Shown: positions 16,695 to 26,439, numbered from the stretch's first letter. The stretch is 64,000 nt of DNA from JBCBSZ01 sp039818945 (GCA_039818945.1 JBCBSZ010000001.1:1-64000), one strand, 5' to 3'. A program made the numbers and translations. The notes: generated by a model from the letters alone, not told the origin.

Positions 16695-18191
16695 TCACGG
16701 CAGGTCGTAGCCCACCACAGCCGTGAACCAGACCCACTCGGCGTCGTGGCCACCCGCTCCGGTGACCAGGCACTTCCAGTCGGCCCGGGCGCCGACCACA
16801 CCGAAGTGGCTGCAGTCCGGAGCGGCCTCGAGCTCGTCGAGGGTCGGTTCCAGGATGACGTTGGTGAAGCGGAGGGTCGTCCCGCAGGCGTCGCCGCCGT
16901 ACTCCATGATCGAGTGCTCCGGGAACCCGCCGAGCAGGCCCGTGGTGTCGAGGAAGGACCCGCCGCACAGCGGCGTGTCGCGCTCCCGGGCCGTGAGGCC
17001 GACCTCGGGCACCGGCTCACCGTACGGCACCGACACCGTGGCGGTGTACAGCTCGTCGGTGATCGAGACCGAGTCGCCGTCCTCCAGCTTCCACGGGCTG
17101 AACTCGCCGTCGTAGTGCCAGATGCGGTGGCTCCGGAGTCCCCAGGCCAGTTCGATCTCGCCCTTGCCGCCCAGCGTCGTGGGATCGCCGTCCTCGAGGA
17201 TGCTGAACTTCAGGACCGCGACGTCGACCTCGACGTCGGGCGCCTCGCCGCTGCGGAAGCTTCCCGTCGCGTGCTCGGCGAAGCCCTCGGCGTCGGTCGC
17301 CGAGACGACGACGTGGTAGGTCGTGTCCGGCTCGAGGTCGCTGACGGTCCCCCGCAGCGTCCCGCCGCTGTCACTGGTGACGACGAACGGTTGGTCGGCG
17401 GGGAGGAAGGGGTGGCCGCCGATCGTGCCCGGCTCCTGGGGCGAGACCCGCACCTCGACGTCGACGGCACCGTCGGTCTCCACCTCGAGCTCGACGGTCT
17501 CGAAGGTCGGACCGGCGTAGACGTGGCCCGCGCCGATGCAGCCGAAGTAGCAGGGGCTGCCCTCGGCCGTGAGGTCGGCCGCCCGGTCGGGCAGGGTGAA
17601 GTTCGTCGTGGCGAACATGTGGTTGCCCTGCTGGTCGATGACGAGCAGCGCGAGGAAGTAGGACTCGCCGTACTCGAGCCCGTCGACCTCACCGGTCCAC
17701 GTGTGACCCGCGGACGAGCTGTGCGCGTTCGGCCAGCCGTTCATGATCGGCACGCCGTCGACCCAGTTCGGCTCCTCGTACGCGACCCACAACTGGGCGT
17801 GGGTAGCGACCGTGGTCTCGACGGCGAGCTCGAACGACGGGAACCGAGGGTGGGGATGGATGAGCGCCTCGACGATGCAGTCGCGCAGGCAGCCGAACTC
17901 GTTGGGCGTCCAGTCGTCGACCGGAGCGTCCGGCTCCGGCATCGCGTGCTCCATGACGAGTGGCTCCGGGACGTACGGTTCGAGCTCGGCCAGCGGCTCC
18001 TCGCGTTGGATCGGGCCGAACCTCCCGGTGGGGCCGGCGCGGCCGTCGTCTCGCAGCACGTCGGCCGAGGCCGCGGTGCTGCCGAGCAGCAGCGCGACGA
18101 ACAGGACGAGGGCGCCGACCCGGCGGCGCGGGCGGGACGGCCCACGCGTCCGGAGCTCGACGTGGTCGGGGGGTGATGTGGTGGTTCGCAT
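16695..18191 (-). CDS. secreted protein with fibronectin-III-like domains
   Basis: A 498-residue exported protein without recognised catalytic motif. After a basic N-terminus a hydrophobic stretch (VGALVLFVALLLGSTAASA, about 24-42) ends in an AxA signal peptidase I site. The mature part has Fn3-like beta sandwiches: GLEYGESYFLALLVID and DLEPDTTYHVVVSATD are the typical strand-turn-strand of Fn3. Several paired cysteines (GCLRDC, CYFGC) suggest disulfides outside the cell. The ATG at 18191 is chosen as the first that leaves a normal signal peptide. It ends in a strong hairpin and sits between iol units without obvious functional link. Confidence 0.75.
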   Translation of the reverse strand: MRTTTSPPDHVELRTRGPSRPRRRVGALVLFVALLLGSTAASADVLRDDGRAGPTGRFGPIQREEPLAELEPYVPEPLVMEHAMPEPDAPVDDWTPNEFGCLRDCIVEALIHPHPRFPSFELAVETTVATHAQLWVAYEEPNWVDGVPIMNGWPNAHSSSAGHTWTGEVDGLEYGESYFLALLVIDQQGNHMFATTNFTLPDRAADLTAEGSPCYFGCIGAGHVYAGPTFETVELEVETDGAVDVEVRVSPQEPGTIGGHPFLPADQPFVVTSDSGGTLRGTVSDLEPDTTYHVVVSATDAEGFAEHATGSFRSGEAPDVEVDVAVLKFSILEDGDPTTLGGKGEIELAWGLRSHRIWHYDGEFSPWKLEDGDSVSITDELYTATVSVPYGEPVPEVGLTARERDTPLCGGSFLDTTGLLGGFPEHSIMEYGGDACGTTLRFTNVILEPTLDELEAAPDCSHFGVVGARADWKCLVTGAGGHDAEWVWFTAVVGYDLP

Positions 18192-18583
18192 GCTCCGAGC
18201 AGACCGCGACGTGCCCCGGCGAGTCCTGGCGACGGCGTGGTGATCCCCTGACCACCTCCGACCTGCGGCCGACGCCACCGAGATCACCTCGTGGCCACGC
18301 CACGGTCATGACTCGATCGCCGATCTGCGGTCGCCTGGTGGCATGACCACGTACCAACGCACCTCCACGTCCGATTCCGGCTCCGCTCGTCGGGTCAGGT
18401 TCCGTGCCGAGTGGGTGAGCATCGACGGTGCTCGCCCCCGGCTGCGGTGGACCCGCCTCGACCAACGGTCCGGCTGACCCACCGCATCCAGATCCGCCGG
18501 TGCTCCGTCCCCGCCCCCCGGACACGCAGTGCCCACGCCCCCGGTCGGGCGGGGACGGCATCGGCTCCAGCCCGCGGCAGGCC
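18192..18583. other. 392-bp intergenic region with two near-identical 13-mers
   Basis: Between the secreted protein (-, starting 18191) and the 3' end of the large regulator (-). It holds the near-identical 13-mers CGACCTGCGGCCG (18259-18271) and CGATCTGCGGTCG (18321-18333), 62 bp apart, which could be regulator sites for the secreted protein gene, and a 44-codon open frame listed separately. No RNA gene or strong promoter is recognised. Confidence 0.4.
18343..18477 (+). CDS. possible 44-residue small protein
   Basis: An ATG-initiated 44-codon frame on the plus strand rich in Arg (RRVRFRAEWVSIDGARPRLR). It lacks a convincing ribosome site and has no recognised family. It is the only plausible plus-strand frame in this gap; it may be chance. 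Confidence 0.2.
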   Translation: MTTYQRTSTSDSGSARRVRFRAEWVSIDGARPRLRWTRLDQRSG

Positions 18584-21262
18584 TCAGCGAGCGGCCCGGG
18601 CGATCCCGGCGTAGCGCCGGTACCCGAGCTCGTCGTACTCGGCGGCGATGCCCTCGAGGCTGGCCCCGGCGGCGAGCGCCTCGACGTGACGCACCCGCAG
18701 CGGCCACAGCTGCCCCTCGACGGGGGCGACGGCCTCGGTCAAGCGACCGAGCAGCGAGCCGGCGGCGTTCGCGCCGCGAGCGAAGGTCGCCGCAGCGAAC
18801 AGCAGATCACCCTCCGCGATGCGTGCGCCCCCGGCTCGAGCCTCCTCGGCGACCGGGGAGAGCAGCGGCACCACCTCGTCGTGACGGCCGAGCACGTCGA
18901 GCAGCTCGGCGATGCCCGCGGCCAGCCGCCACCGGCCCACGCCGATCGTCGAGGGCAGCGCGGCCAGGCCGCGCTCGACGCCGTCGTGCGCAGCGGTCGA
19001 CGAACCCCGGGCGACCTCGGACCGGGCGAGGAGCACCTCGGCGAGGCCGAGGAAGTGGGGGAAGACGTCCCGACGACTCGACGCGACGATCGCCCGGATC
19101 AGCTCGCGGGCCGTTCGTGGACGACCGGCCTCGAGCTCGATCTCGGCCCCGATCGCCGGCAGCAACCCGAGGCGCGACCGGCGACCGGTCGGCAGGTGCG
19201 TGCAGACCAACGACGCGGCATCGGCGAGCGCACCGCGCTGGAGCATCGTCCCCACCTTGGTCGTGAGCAGCGCGTCGAGGCTCTCGGCCCGCCACGGCGC
19301 GGGGACGACGGTGCGGGCCAGCGCCATCGCCTCGTCGATCAGCACCTCGGCCTCGGCGATGCGACCCATGCCGAGGAGCGCCACGGCCAGGGAGCCGAGG
19401 ATCTCGACCCGGCTGACGCCGTCGGCCCCGAGCAGCGAGCGGGCCTCCGCCTCGACCTCCACGTACCGGCCGCTCGTGGCGAGCAGGCCGAGCCGTCGGG
19501 CCGCCAGGGCGTGACCGACCGGATCGCTGCGCCGCGCGCCCTCCTCCAACGCATCGAGCGCCTCGGCGTGCCGGGCCCGGTAGGTGAAGGCGATCGTCGA
19601 CCGACGGCGGAGGGCCAGCGAGGCGAGCAACGGGTCGAGGCGATCGACGTCGAGGCCGGCGAGCAGCCGCTCGGCCCGCTGCCAGTGGTTGCGCCGCAGC
19701 GAGAGCTCGGCGAGCACCACGGCGGCGCCCGGTTCCTCGTCGAGGTCGACGGCCTCGGCCAGCAGCTCGGCGTCGCCGAAGTCGCCGGCCACGAGCGCCA
19801 TCAGCGCGTGGTCGAGGAGCGTGCGGTGCTCGATGCGACCGGCGTGCTCCGGACCCCACGCGACGATCCGGGCCACCGCCCAGGGCGTGGGCGGATCGGC
19901 GAGCAGCGCGGAGGTGAGCTCCCCTCGCACGGCGCGCTGGCGGAGCGCACCGGTCGCGTCGAGCACGGCCTCCTCGAGCACCGGCTCGGCCAGGCCGACG
20001 TCGGGATCCGCACCCCCACCGCCGACGGCGACGAGACCGGCGTCATCGAGCTCGTGCAGCGCCGACTCGTCGACGAGTCCGGACAGGACCGAGAGTCGGG
20101 TCGGGCCGAGGAGGGCCATGCGCACCGCAGCCGACCGAGCCTCGTCGCCGAGCCCGTCGGGCGGCCAGTCGACCGAGCAGCTCGAGACCGGACGGCCCGC
20201 CAGCTGCCAGACCCCCTCGATCCGAGCCAGCGCGCCGGCGCGCCGGGACGCCTCGACGATGTCGCGGAGGTCGGCGGGGCGACCCCGACTGGCCCGGGCC
20301 AGGGCGACGACGGTCTCGTCGTCGATCGGGCCCTGCAACGCTCGATAGAGCAGCACGTCGACGTCGACATCGTCGAGGGGGCCGAGCTCGACCGTGTGCA
20401 GGACACCGCTGCGGGCGAGGCTGTCGAAGTCCCCGTCCGCTCCCCCGGTCGGCCGGCCGGTCACGAGCACGAAGATCGCTCCCGAGGTCACCAACGAGCC
20501 GAGCACGGCGGCGCTGAGCGGGTCGACGAGCGGTGCGTCATCGACGAGCACGAGCGCACGCCGACCGTCGCGACGACCGTCGAGCACCTCCCTGGCCCGC
20601 CGGAACAGCTCGGCGCGGGCGAGGTCCTCGGCGAGCTGCTCGGTGCCGAGCCCTTCTGCGGGCAACAGGTCGGCGATCGCGGACGTCGGGATCTCGCTCC
20701 GACCGGGAAGGCCCCGTACCCGCCACACGGGGGCGCCGGAGCGGGCGAGGCGTGCGAGGCACTCCTCGGCCAGGCGGGTGGCGCCGACGCCCGCAGGTCC
20801 CTCGATCACGACGCCGCCGACGCGCTCCGCCTCGGCGGCCTTCAGCACCGCGGCGAGCTCCTCCCGCCGTCCGGTGAACGGCCAGGCGACGTCGACCGGG
20901 GTCGCTGGCGCCGGTGCGACCGGGACCGTCGTCGGCTGCGCAGGCCCCTCGTCGACCACCGTGACGTCGGCCACGAACCGGTAGCCACGCCCGTGGACGG
21001 TGCGGATGACCGCCTGTGCGTCGCCGTCGTCGCCGAGCGCACGCCGGGCGAACTTGATCCGGGTCGTCAGCGTCGATTCGCCGACGAACCGATCGCCCCA
21101 CAGCTCGTCGAGCAGCTCCTCCTTCGGCACGACCCGGTCGCGATGACGGACGAGCAGCTCGATGACCGAGAACACGAGCGGCTGCACCTCGACCAGCTGA
21201 CCTCCGCGCCGCAACTCGGCGCGATCGGTATCGAGCTCGCAGTCGGTGAATCGGAGCCTCAC
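18584..21262 (-). CDS. large winged-helix / NTPase-like / helical-repeat transcriptional regulator
   Basis: An 892-residue regulator. Residues 1-100 are an OmpR/PhoB-type winged helix (LVFSVIELLVRHRDRVVPKEELLDELWG, ending VHGRGYRFV). Residues about 130-420 look like an AAA/STAND ATPase module, but the Walker A reads GPAGVGAT: the lysine of GxxGxGK[ST] is replaced by Ala, so nucleotide hydrolysis is doubtful. The Walker-B-like strand ALVLVDDAPL is present. The C-terminal 450 residues are alpha-helical and TPR-like (LALRRRSTIAFTYRARHAEAL and similar). The GTG at 21262 is chosen because the winged helix starts at once. Target and signal are unknown; it faces the globin gene divergently. Confidence 0.8.
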   Translation of the reverse strand: MRLRFTDCELDTDRAELRRGGQLVEVQPLVFSVIELLVRHRDRVVPKEELLDELWGDRFVGESTLTTRIKFARRALGDDGDAQAVIRTVHGRGYRFVADVTVVDEGPAQPTTVPVAPAPATPVDVAWPFTGRREELAAVLKAAEAERVGGVVIEGPAGVGATRLAEECLARLARSGAPVWRVRGLPGRSEIPTSAIADLLPAEGLGTEQLAEDLARAELFRRAREVLDGRRDGRRALVLVDDAPLVDPLSAAVLGSLVTSGAIFVLVTGRPTGGADGDFDSLARSGVLHTVELGPLDDVDVDVLLYRALQGPIDDETVVALARASRGRPADLRDIVEASRRAGALARIEGVWQLAGRPVSSCSVDWPPDGLGDEARSAAVRMALLGPTRLSVLSGLVDESALHELDDAGLVAVGGGGADPDVGLAEPVLEEAVLDATGALRQRAVRGELTSALLADPPTPWAVARIVAWGPEHAGRIEHRTLLDHALMALVAGDFGDAELLAEAVDLDEEPGAAVVLAELSLRRNHWQRAERLLAGLDVDRLDPLLASLALRRRSTIAFTYRARHAEALDALEEGARRSDPVGHALAARRLGLLATSGRYVEVEAEARSLLGADGVSRVEILGSLAVALLGMGRIAEAEVLIDEAMALARTVVPAPWRAESLDALLTTKVGTMLQRGALADAASLVCTHLPTGRRSRLGLLPAIGAEIELEAGRPRTARELIRAIVASSRRDVFPHFLGLAEVLLARSEVARGSSTAAHDGVERGLAALPSTIGVGRWRLAAGIAELLDVLGRHDEVVPLLSPVAEEARAGGARIAEGDLLFAAATFARGANAAGSLLGRLTEAVAPVEGQLWPLRVRHVEALAAGASLEGIAAEYDELGYRRYAGIARAAR

Positions 21263-21348
21263 GAGCCCATTCTGCTGGGCGCCGGGGCGACGGCACACCC
21301 GATTCGCGTGCGGCGCGTGCCCGACCGACCGCGTGGAAGGATCGCACC

Positions 21349-21762
21349 GTGAACCCCGCCGACCTCGAGATGATCCGAGCGGATGCCGCCCACTTCGGCG
21401 AGCTGGGACCGGCGCTCGCCGAGGAGTTCTACGCCAGCCTGTTCGAGCTGAGCCCCTCCAGCCGCGAGCTCTTCCCCGACGATCTGGCCGCCCAGCAGCG
21501 CAAGCTCATGGACGAGCTCAGCGCGCTCGTCGACCTCGCTGCGCACGTCGGCGACGGCAGAGGTGCGGAGCTCGAGCGGCGGGCGGCCGACCTCGGCCGG
21601 CGCCACGTCGACTACGGCACGGAGCCCGACCACTACAGCCTGGTCGGCGAGGCGTTGCTGCTCGCCCTCGAGGTGACCGTCCCCGGCTGGACCGAGGAGC
21701 ATCGGCCCGCGTGGGCCCGGCTCTACCGAGCCGTCGCCGACGCGATGCTCCACGCCTCCTGA
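21349..21762 (+). CDS. single-domain globin
   Basis: A 137-residue bacterial haemoglobin-like protein. The proximal (F8) His is probably H86 in LGRRHVDYGTEPDHYSLVGEAL, the same layout as the globin domain of flavohaemoglobins, with ELSPSSRELFPDD in the CD region. No FAD/NAD reductase domain follows, so it would need a separate reductase. Expected roles are oxygen or nitric oxide binding. It starts at GTG 21349 and is divergent from the large regulator across 86 bp, which makes that regulator a candidate controller. It converges on the end of iolD. Confidence 0.82.
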   Translation: MNPADLEMIRADAAHFGELGPALAEEFYASLFELSPSSRELFPDDLAAQQRKLMDELSALVDLAAHVGDGRGAELERRAADLGRRHVDYGTEPDHYSLVGEALLLALEVTVPGWTEEHRPAWARLYRAVADAMLHAS

Positions 21763-21795
21763 AGCGGCTGCGATCGGCCGAACGACCGGCCCCGC

Positions 21796-23679
21796 TCACC
21801 ACCCGATCCGCTGCTCGGTCTTGCCCTTGTCGAGCTCGGCGCGGGCGTCGAGGACCTCCTGGCGGTTCGACACCTCGGGCACCCCGACCTCCCAGAAGCT
21901 GCCACCCTCGGTCCACGTGTACGGATCGACCTGCAGCGCGATGACGGAGGTCCGGTCCGCGGCTCGGGCCCGCTCGACGGCCCCTTCGAGCTCGGCGATC
22001 GAGCTGACGGTCTCGGCGGCGCATCCCATCGAGGCGGCGTGGGCGGCGAAGTCGACGGCGAAGGGCTCCACGCCGAGGCGGCAGTCGCTGATCAGGTTGT
22101 TGAACGGCACTCCACCCTGGTTGACCTGCAGCCGGTTGATCACCGCGAAGCCGCCGTTGTCGCAGACGATGACGATCATCTTGTGACCGCTCAGCACCGA
22201 GCTGTACAGGTCGGAGTTCATCATCAGGTACGACCCGTCGCCGACGAAGACGAACACCTCGCCGTCGCGCTCGGCCCCGCCGCCCGGGCCGTAGGCCATC
22301 GCCGCACCCCACCCACCGGCGGTCTCGTAACCCATGCACGAGTAGCCGTACTCGCAGTCGAAGGTGCCCACGCCTCGCGACCACCAGCCGTTGTTGACCT
22401 CGCCGGGGAACCCACCCGCCGCGGCGAGGCACACGTCGCCCTCGGCCGCCGTGCGGTTCACCGCGGCCACGACCTGCGCGTACGTGACCGTGTCGTCGGT
22501 CGGGGCGCCGATCGTGTCGAGGTAGGCGCAGAAGCCGGCTTTCTCCTCGGCCGCACGCTGCATCCACGCCGTCGGAGCCCTCCAGCCGCTCAGCACTTCC
22601 GACAGCACGCCGAGGGTCTCGCGGGCGTCACCGACGACGGGCACCGAACGGTGCTTGACGGCGTCGAAGCGGGTCGTGTTGATGCCGATGACGACGGTGT
22701 CGTCGTTCTTGAAGATCGTCCACGAGCCGGTCGTGAAGTCCTGGAGCCGACAGCCGATCGCCACGACCACGTCGGCTTCGGCGGCGAGGCTGTTGGCCGC
22801 CTCGCAGCCGGTGACACCGATCGGGCCCACGTAGGCCGGGTCGTCACCGACGAGGCAGGACTTGCCGGCGACGGTCTCGACGACCGGGATGTGGTGGCGG
22901 GCGGCGAACTCGCTCAGCTCGGCCTCGGCGACCGAGTAGTGCACCCCGCCGCCGGCGATGATCAGGGGGCGCCGGGCCGACCGGAGGTGCTCGGTCGCGT
23001 CGGCGATCTCGCTGACGTCGGCCCGGGGCCGCGGCGGTCGGTGCATGACCGGCTCGAAGAAGCGCTCGGGGTAGTCGAACGCGGTGGCCTGGACGTCCTG
23101 GGGTAGGCCGATGAACGCCGGCCCGCGGGTGGACGGGTCGATCATCGTGGCGAGGGCCGCCGGCAGCGACTGCACGACCTGCGCCGGGTGGGTGATGCGA
23201 TCCCAGAACCTCGTCACCGGCTTGAACGCGTCGTTGACCGTCGTCGACGGCTCACCGAAGTTCTCGACCTGCTGGAGGACCGGGTCGGGGATGCGCGAGG
23301 CGAACGTGTCGCCCGAGAACAGCAGGAGCGGCAGCCGGTTCGACGACGCCACCGCCGCCGCGGTGACCATGTTCGTGGCGCCCGGGCCGACCGACGACGT
23401 CGCCGCCATGACCTGCCGGCCCTTCACCGCCTTGTTGTAGGCGACGGCGGCGAGGGCCATGCCCTGCTCGTTCTGACCCCGCCAGGTCGGGAGCTCGCCC
23501 TGCACCTCCTCGAGCGCGTGGCCGAGGCAGGTCACGTTGCCGTGGCCGAAGATGCCGAAGACGCCGGGGAACATCGGGGCCTCGGCGCCGTCGGGCAGGA
23601 TCGTGCGCTGGGCGATCATCCAGCGGACGATCGCCTGCGCGGTGGTGAGCCGCACGGTGGCTCGGGTGGCGTCGGTCAT
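21796..23679 (-). CDS. iolD: 3D-(3,5/4)-trihydroxycyclohexane-1,2-dione hydrolase
   Basis: A 627-residue thiamine-diphosphate enzyme of normal IolD length. It opens the ring of the diketone made by IolE to 5-deoxy-glucuronate. The N-terminal domain has FGHGNVTCLGHAL and the Glu-containing LPTWRGQNEQGMA; the C-terminal domain has the TPP motif VGDGSYLMMNSDLYSS followed by VIVCDNGGFAVINRLQ. The ATG overlaps the stop of the RfbD-like gene (ATGA). It is the last gene of the ten-gene iolE operon, about 10 kb from the promoter. Cytoplasmic. Confidence 0.95.
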   Translation of the reverse strand: MTDATRATVRLTTAQAIVRWMIAQRTILPDGAEAPMFPGVFGIFGHGNVTCLGHALEEVQGELPTWRGQNEQGMALAAVAYNKAVKGRQVMAATSSVGPGATNMVTAAAVASSNRLPLLLFSGDTFASRIPDPVLQQVENFGEPSTTVNDAFKPVTRFWDRITHPAQVVQSLPAALATMIDPSTRGPAFIGLPQDVQATAFDYPERFFEPVMHRPPRPRADVSEIADATEHLRSARRPLIIAGGGVHYSVAEAELSEFAARHHIPVVETVAGKSCLVGDDPAYVGPIGVTGCEAANSLAAEADVVVAIGCRLQDFTTGSWTIFKNDDTVVIGINTTRFDAVKHRSVPVVGDARETLGVLSEVLSGWRAPTAWMQRAAEEKAGFCAYLDTIGAPTDDTVTYAQVVAAVNRTAAEGDVCLAAAGGFPGEVNNGWWSRGVGTFDCEYGYSCMGYETAGGWGAAMAYGPGGGAERDGEVFVFVGDGSYLMMNSDLYSSVLSGHKMIVIVCDNGGFAVINRLQVNQGGVPFNNLISDCRLGVEPFAVDFAAHAASMGCAAETVSSIAELEGAVERARAADRTSVIALQVDPYTWTEGGSFWEVGVPEVSNRQEVLDARAELDKGKTEQRIGW

Positions 23680-24602
23680 GACCGGGCGCTCCTCTCGGGC
23701 AGGGGGGCGAGCGAGCCGGTGGCCCGCTCGATGCGGAAGGCGTCGAGGATCTCCGCCAGCGACAGCAGCGGCGTCCCCAGCCGCTCGGACGTGGCGACCG
23801 CGGAGATCGAGGTGTCGTAGGGGATCGTCTGCCCCGCGAACGCCTCGATCGGCGCACGACCGAAGCGCAGCAGCGACCGGTCGAGGTCGAACACCTCGAC
23901 CGTCGCCTCGGCCAGCTGCCGCCGGGTGGCGGACTCGGACCCGCAGCAGTGGAAGACGCCGGTCGCGCCCGTCGCGACCGCGGCGCGCATGACCTCGCCG
24001 CACATGGCGCCCAGCGACGGCGAGGCGACCGAGTTGAGCTCGTCGCCCTCCCAGACCGTGAACGGCTCGCCCCGCTCGAGATGGTCGACGATCGAGGCGA
24101 CGAAGTAGCCGAAGCCGGGGTCCTGCTCCCGCGGCGTCGCAGGCCGCGCCCAGTGGGTGCCGTTCACGCCGGACACCCTGGCGACCGATCCGCCCCGGTC
24201 GAGGGCCACGATCTCCGAGGCCGCCTTGAGGAACCCGTACAGGTTGATCGGGTTCGGTGGGGTGTCCTCGGTCGCGCCCGACTGCGTGCCGTCGAACACC
24301 CAGTCGGTGGACACGAGGCAGAACGGGATGCCCGCGGCCGCTGCGGCGTCCGCGTAGCAGCGGGTCGCCTCGACGTAGGACGCCCACGCCAGGTGGCGAT
24401 CGGCGTGCATGAGATCCCAGTCGTTGAGGATCGCGCAGTGGATGACGGCGTCGGCGCCGGACCGGTCGACGTGGGCGCGCACGGCAGCGGAATCGGTCAT
24501 GTCGACCCGCTCCGCCACGACCTCGTCGCCGTGGCGATCGGTGAGGACCTTGGCGATGTTCGAGCCCACGAACCCGGAGGCCCCGGTGAGGATGGTGCGC
24601 AT
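23676..24602 (-). CDS. RfbD-like extended SDR (NAD(P)-dependent sugar reductase/epimerase)
   Basis: A 308-residue extended short-chain dehydrogenase resembling dTDP-4-dehydrorhamnose reductases. Seen are the Rossmann motif TGASGFVGSNIA near the N-terminus, VSTDWVFDG (catalytic Ser/Thr strand) and the Tyr-x3-Lys site in NLYGFLKAASE. It is not a standard iol gene. Starting and ending in 1- and 4-base overlaps with iolG and iolD, it must be co-translated with them. No dTDP-sugar genes are nearby, so I infer a role on an inositol derivative, inosose isomer or a modified cyclitol rather than rhamnose synthesis. Substrate unknown. Confidence 0.78.
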   Translation of the reverse strand: MRTILTGASGFVGSNIAKVLTDRHGDEVVAERVDMTDSAAVRAHVDRSGADAVIHCAILNDWDLMHADRHLAWASYVEATRCYADAAAAAGIPFCLVSTDWVFDGTQSGATEDTPPNPINLYGFLKAASEIVALDRGGSVARVSGVNGTHWARPATPREQDPGFGYFVASIVDHLERGEPFTVWEGDELNSVASPSLGAMCGEVMRAAVATGATGVFHCCGSESATRRQLAEATVEVFDLDRSLLRFGRAPIEAFAGQTIPYDTSISAVATSERLGTPLLSLAEILDAFRIERATGSLAPLPERSARS

Positions 24603-25612
24603 CAGCCGATCTCCTCGAGTCGCACGGGGCGGCCCTCCCGGAACGACCGCCAGGTGGCGACGCCCATGACGAGCGGCGCACGGCCGTCGGCGCCGGTGAC
24701 CGGCGTCGGGCCACCGGAGCGGAACGCGTCGAGCACCTCGGTCCACTGCTCGACGTAGGACGGGATGTAGCGGTCGAGGAAGAAGTGCTGCACCTTCGCC
24801 GTGGCGCCGCCGTCGACGCCGCGGAGCACCATCGAGTGGTCGAGCTGGTTCTCCGACGTGGCGACGCCGAGCGAGCCGAAGGCCTCGACCCGCTGGTCGT
24901 AGCCGTAGGCCGCCTGCCGGCAGTTGTCGATGGTGGTGACGACACCGTTCTCGTGGGTGAGCACGACGGTGACCGTGTCGAGGTCGCCGGCCTCACCGAT
25001 GGCGGCGTCGACCTTGACCGCTCCCCGGGCGTAGACCTCGACCACCTCGCTGCCCACGACGTAGCGGGCCATGTCGAAGTCGTGGATGGTCATGTCGAGG
25101 AAGATCCCGCCGCTGACCTCGATGTAGGAGATCGGTGGCGGACCCGGATCGCGGCTCGTGATGTGCACCTGCCGCAGCTCGCCGAGGGTGCCGCCGGCCG
25201 CTGCGTCGCGCACGGCGCGGTGGCTGGCGTCGAAGCGGCGGTTGAAACCGACGTGCAGCGGCACCCCGGCGGCCTCGACGGCCGCCAGCCCGCGATCGAC
25301 CTCGTCGAGGCTCAACGACAGCGGCTTCTCGCAGAAGATCGGCTTGCCCGCGGTGGCGGCCTCGACGAGCAGATCGATGTGGGTGTCGGTGCTGGAGCAG
25401 ATGGCGACGACATCGATGTCGTCGCTCGCGATCAGCTCCGACGCCGACGCGAAGACGGGCACGTCGAGCGACCCGCCGACGGCTGCGGCGCCGGGCGCGT
25501 GCACGTCGAACACGCCGCCGACGACGGCATCGGCGACGCGGTGGTGGACGAGATCGGCGTGCATGGCGCCGATGCGGCCCACACCGAGCACGCCGACCCG
25601 GAGCGGCTTCAC
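24602..25612 (-). CDS. iolG: myo-inositol 2-dehydrogenase
   Basis: A 336-residue Gfo/Idh/MocA dehydrogenase of IolG length. It oxidises myo-inositol to scyllo-inosose with NAD. The N-terminal Rossmann motif is VGVLGVGRIGAMHA; FCEKPLSLS carries the catalytic-site Lys of EKP; GGIFLDMTIHDFDMARYV has the Asp and His of the active site. The GTG at 25612 overlaps the stop of the SDR gene (GTGA), which fixes the start. Two dehydrogenases of this fold lie in the operon; this one has the closer match to IolG in the GGIFLDMTIHDFDMAR block. Confidence 0.9.
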   Translation of the reverse strand: MKPLRVGVLGVGRIGAMHADLVHHRVADAVVGGVFDVHAPGAAAVGGSLDVPVFASASELIASDDIDVVAICSSTDTHIDLLVEAATAGKPIFCEKPLSLSLDEVDRGLAAVEAAGVPLHVGFNRRFDASHRAVRDAAAGGTLGELRQVHITSRDPGPPPISYIEVSGGIFLDMTIHDFDMARYVVGSEVVEVYARGAVKVDAAIGEAGDLDTVTVVLTHENGVVTTIDNCRQAAYGYDQRVEAFGSLGVATSENQLDHSMVLRGVDGGATAKVQHFFLDRYIPSYVEQWTEVLDAFRSGGPTPVTGADGRAPLVMGVATWRSFREGRPVRLEEIG

Positions 25613-26439
25613 GACCCCCACGACGGTTCCCCCCAGGTCGGATCGAGCGTCGGGACCGGCGCATCGCCGGCACCGATGACGGACTGGTCGAAGTCGATGA
25701 CGGCGCCGGTGAGCATCCCCGACTCGTCGGAGGCCAGGAAGCAGATCGTGCGGGCGAGCTCGTCGGGCTCGATGAGCCGACCGAACGGCCGCGAGGCGAC
25801 CGCCCGGTCCAGCCAGCAGTCGTCGGCGTCGTGGAAGCGGCGCTGGATGTCGTCTTCGCCCGGGGTCGCCATCCACCCGGGCTGCAGCAGGTTCACCCGG
25901 ATCCGATGGCGCATCAGCGCGTGCGCGGCGTTGCGGGTCAGCGTGCCGAGCGCGGCCTTCGAGGTGGCGTAGGGGTAGAGGAAGTCCTGCCCACCGTGGG
26001 CGGCGACGCTGCCGATGGTCACGATCGACCCGGCGATCCGCTCGCGGGCCATGACCTTCGCCGCCGCGGTGATGAGCAGCCCCGGCGCCCGGACGTTGAG
26101 GTGCAGCATGCGGTCCCACAGGGCTGCGTCGGTGTCCCAGACCGAGCCGCGGACGGTCAGCGCCGCTGCGTTGACCAGGACGTCGACCCGGCCGAACGCG
26201 GCATCGGCGGCGGCGACCACCCGATCCGGGGCCTCCGCCTCGGACAGGTCGGCGACGACCACCTCGGCCGGGCACGGCAACGACGCGGCGACCGCTCGGC
26301 CTCGCTCGCCGTTGCGTCCGACGACGACGATCCCCGCTGCACCGCGCTCGGCCATGAGGCGGACGGTCGCCTCGCCGAGCCCCTGCGTCGACCCCGTCAC
26401 GATGGCGACCCGGCCGTCGAAGGACGTCGATGCGGTCAT
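25609..26439 (-). CDS. short-chain dehydrogenase/reductase in the iol operon
   Basis: A 276-residue classical SDR. It has the cofactor motif TGSTQGLGEA, the structural NAAAL (a variant of NNAG), the catalytic Ser in VTIGSVAAHGGQ and Tyr-x3-Lys in YPYATSKAAL. It should oxidise or reduce a cyclitol or sugar alcohol with NAD(P). It overlaps its neighbours by TGATG upstream and GTGA downstream, showing tight co-translation with two Gfo/Idh dehydrogenases. It could handle an inositol stereoisomer or a keto intermediate; the substrate cannot be read from sequence. Confidence 0.85.
   Translation of the reverse strand: MTASTSFDGRVAIVTGSTQGLGEATVRLMAERGAAGIVVVGRNGERGRAVAASLPCPAEVVVADLSEAEAPDRVVAAADAAFGRVDVLVNAAALTVRGSVWDTDAALWDRMLHLNVRAPGLLITAAAKVMARERIAGSIVTIGSVAAHGGQDFLYPYATSKAALGTLTRNAAHALMRHRIRVNLLQPGWMATPGEDDIQRRFHDADDCWLDRAVASRPFGRLIEPDELARTICFLASDESGMLTGAVIDFDQSVIGAGDAPVPTLDPTWGEPSWGS

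Noticed and set aside
15537..18176. An 879-codon plus-strand frame opposite iolC and the secreted Fn3-like protein
   Set aside because: It runs through the iol operator and a terminator hairpin and is composed of Arg/Gly/Val-rich shadow sequence.
18428..21352. A 974-codon open frame on the plus strand opposite the large winged-helix regulator
   Set aside because: Its product is Arg/Gly/His-rich low-complexity sequence with no domain, while the opposite strand encodes a clear winged helix and helical repeats. It is a high-GC antisense artefact.
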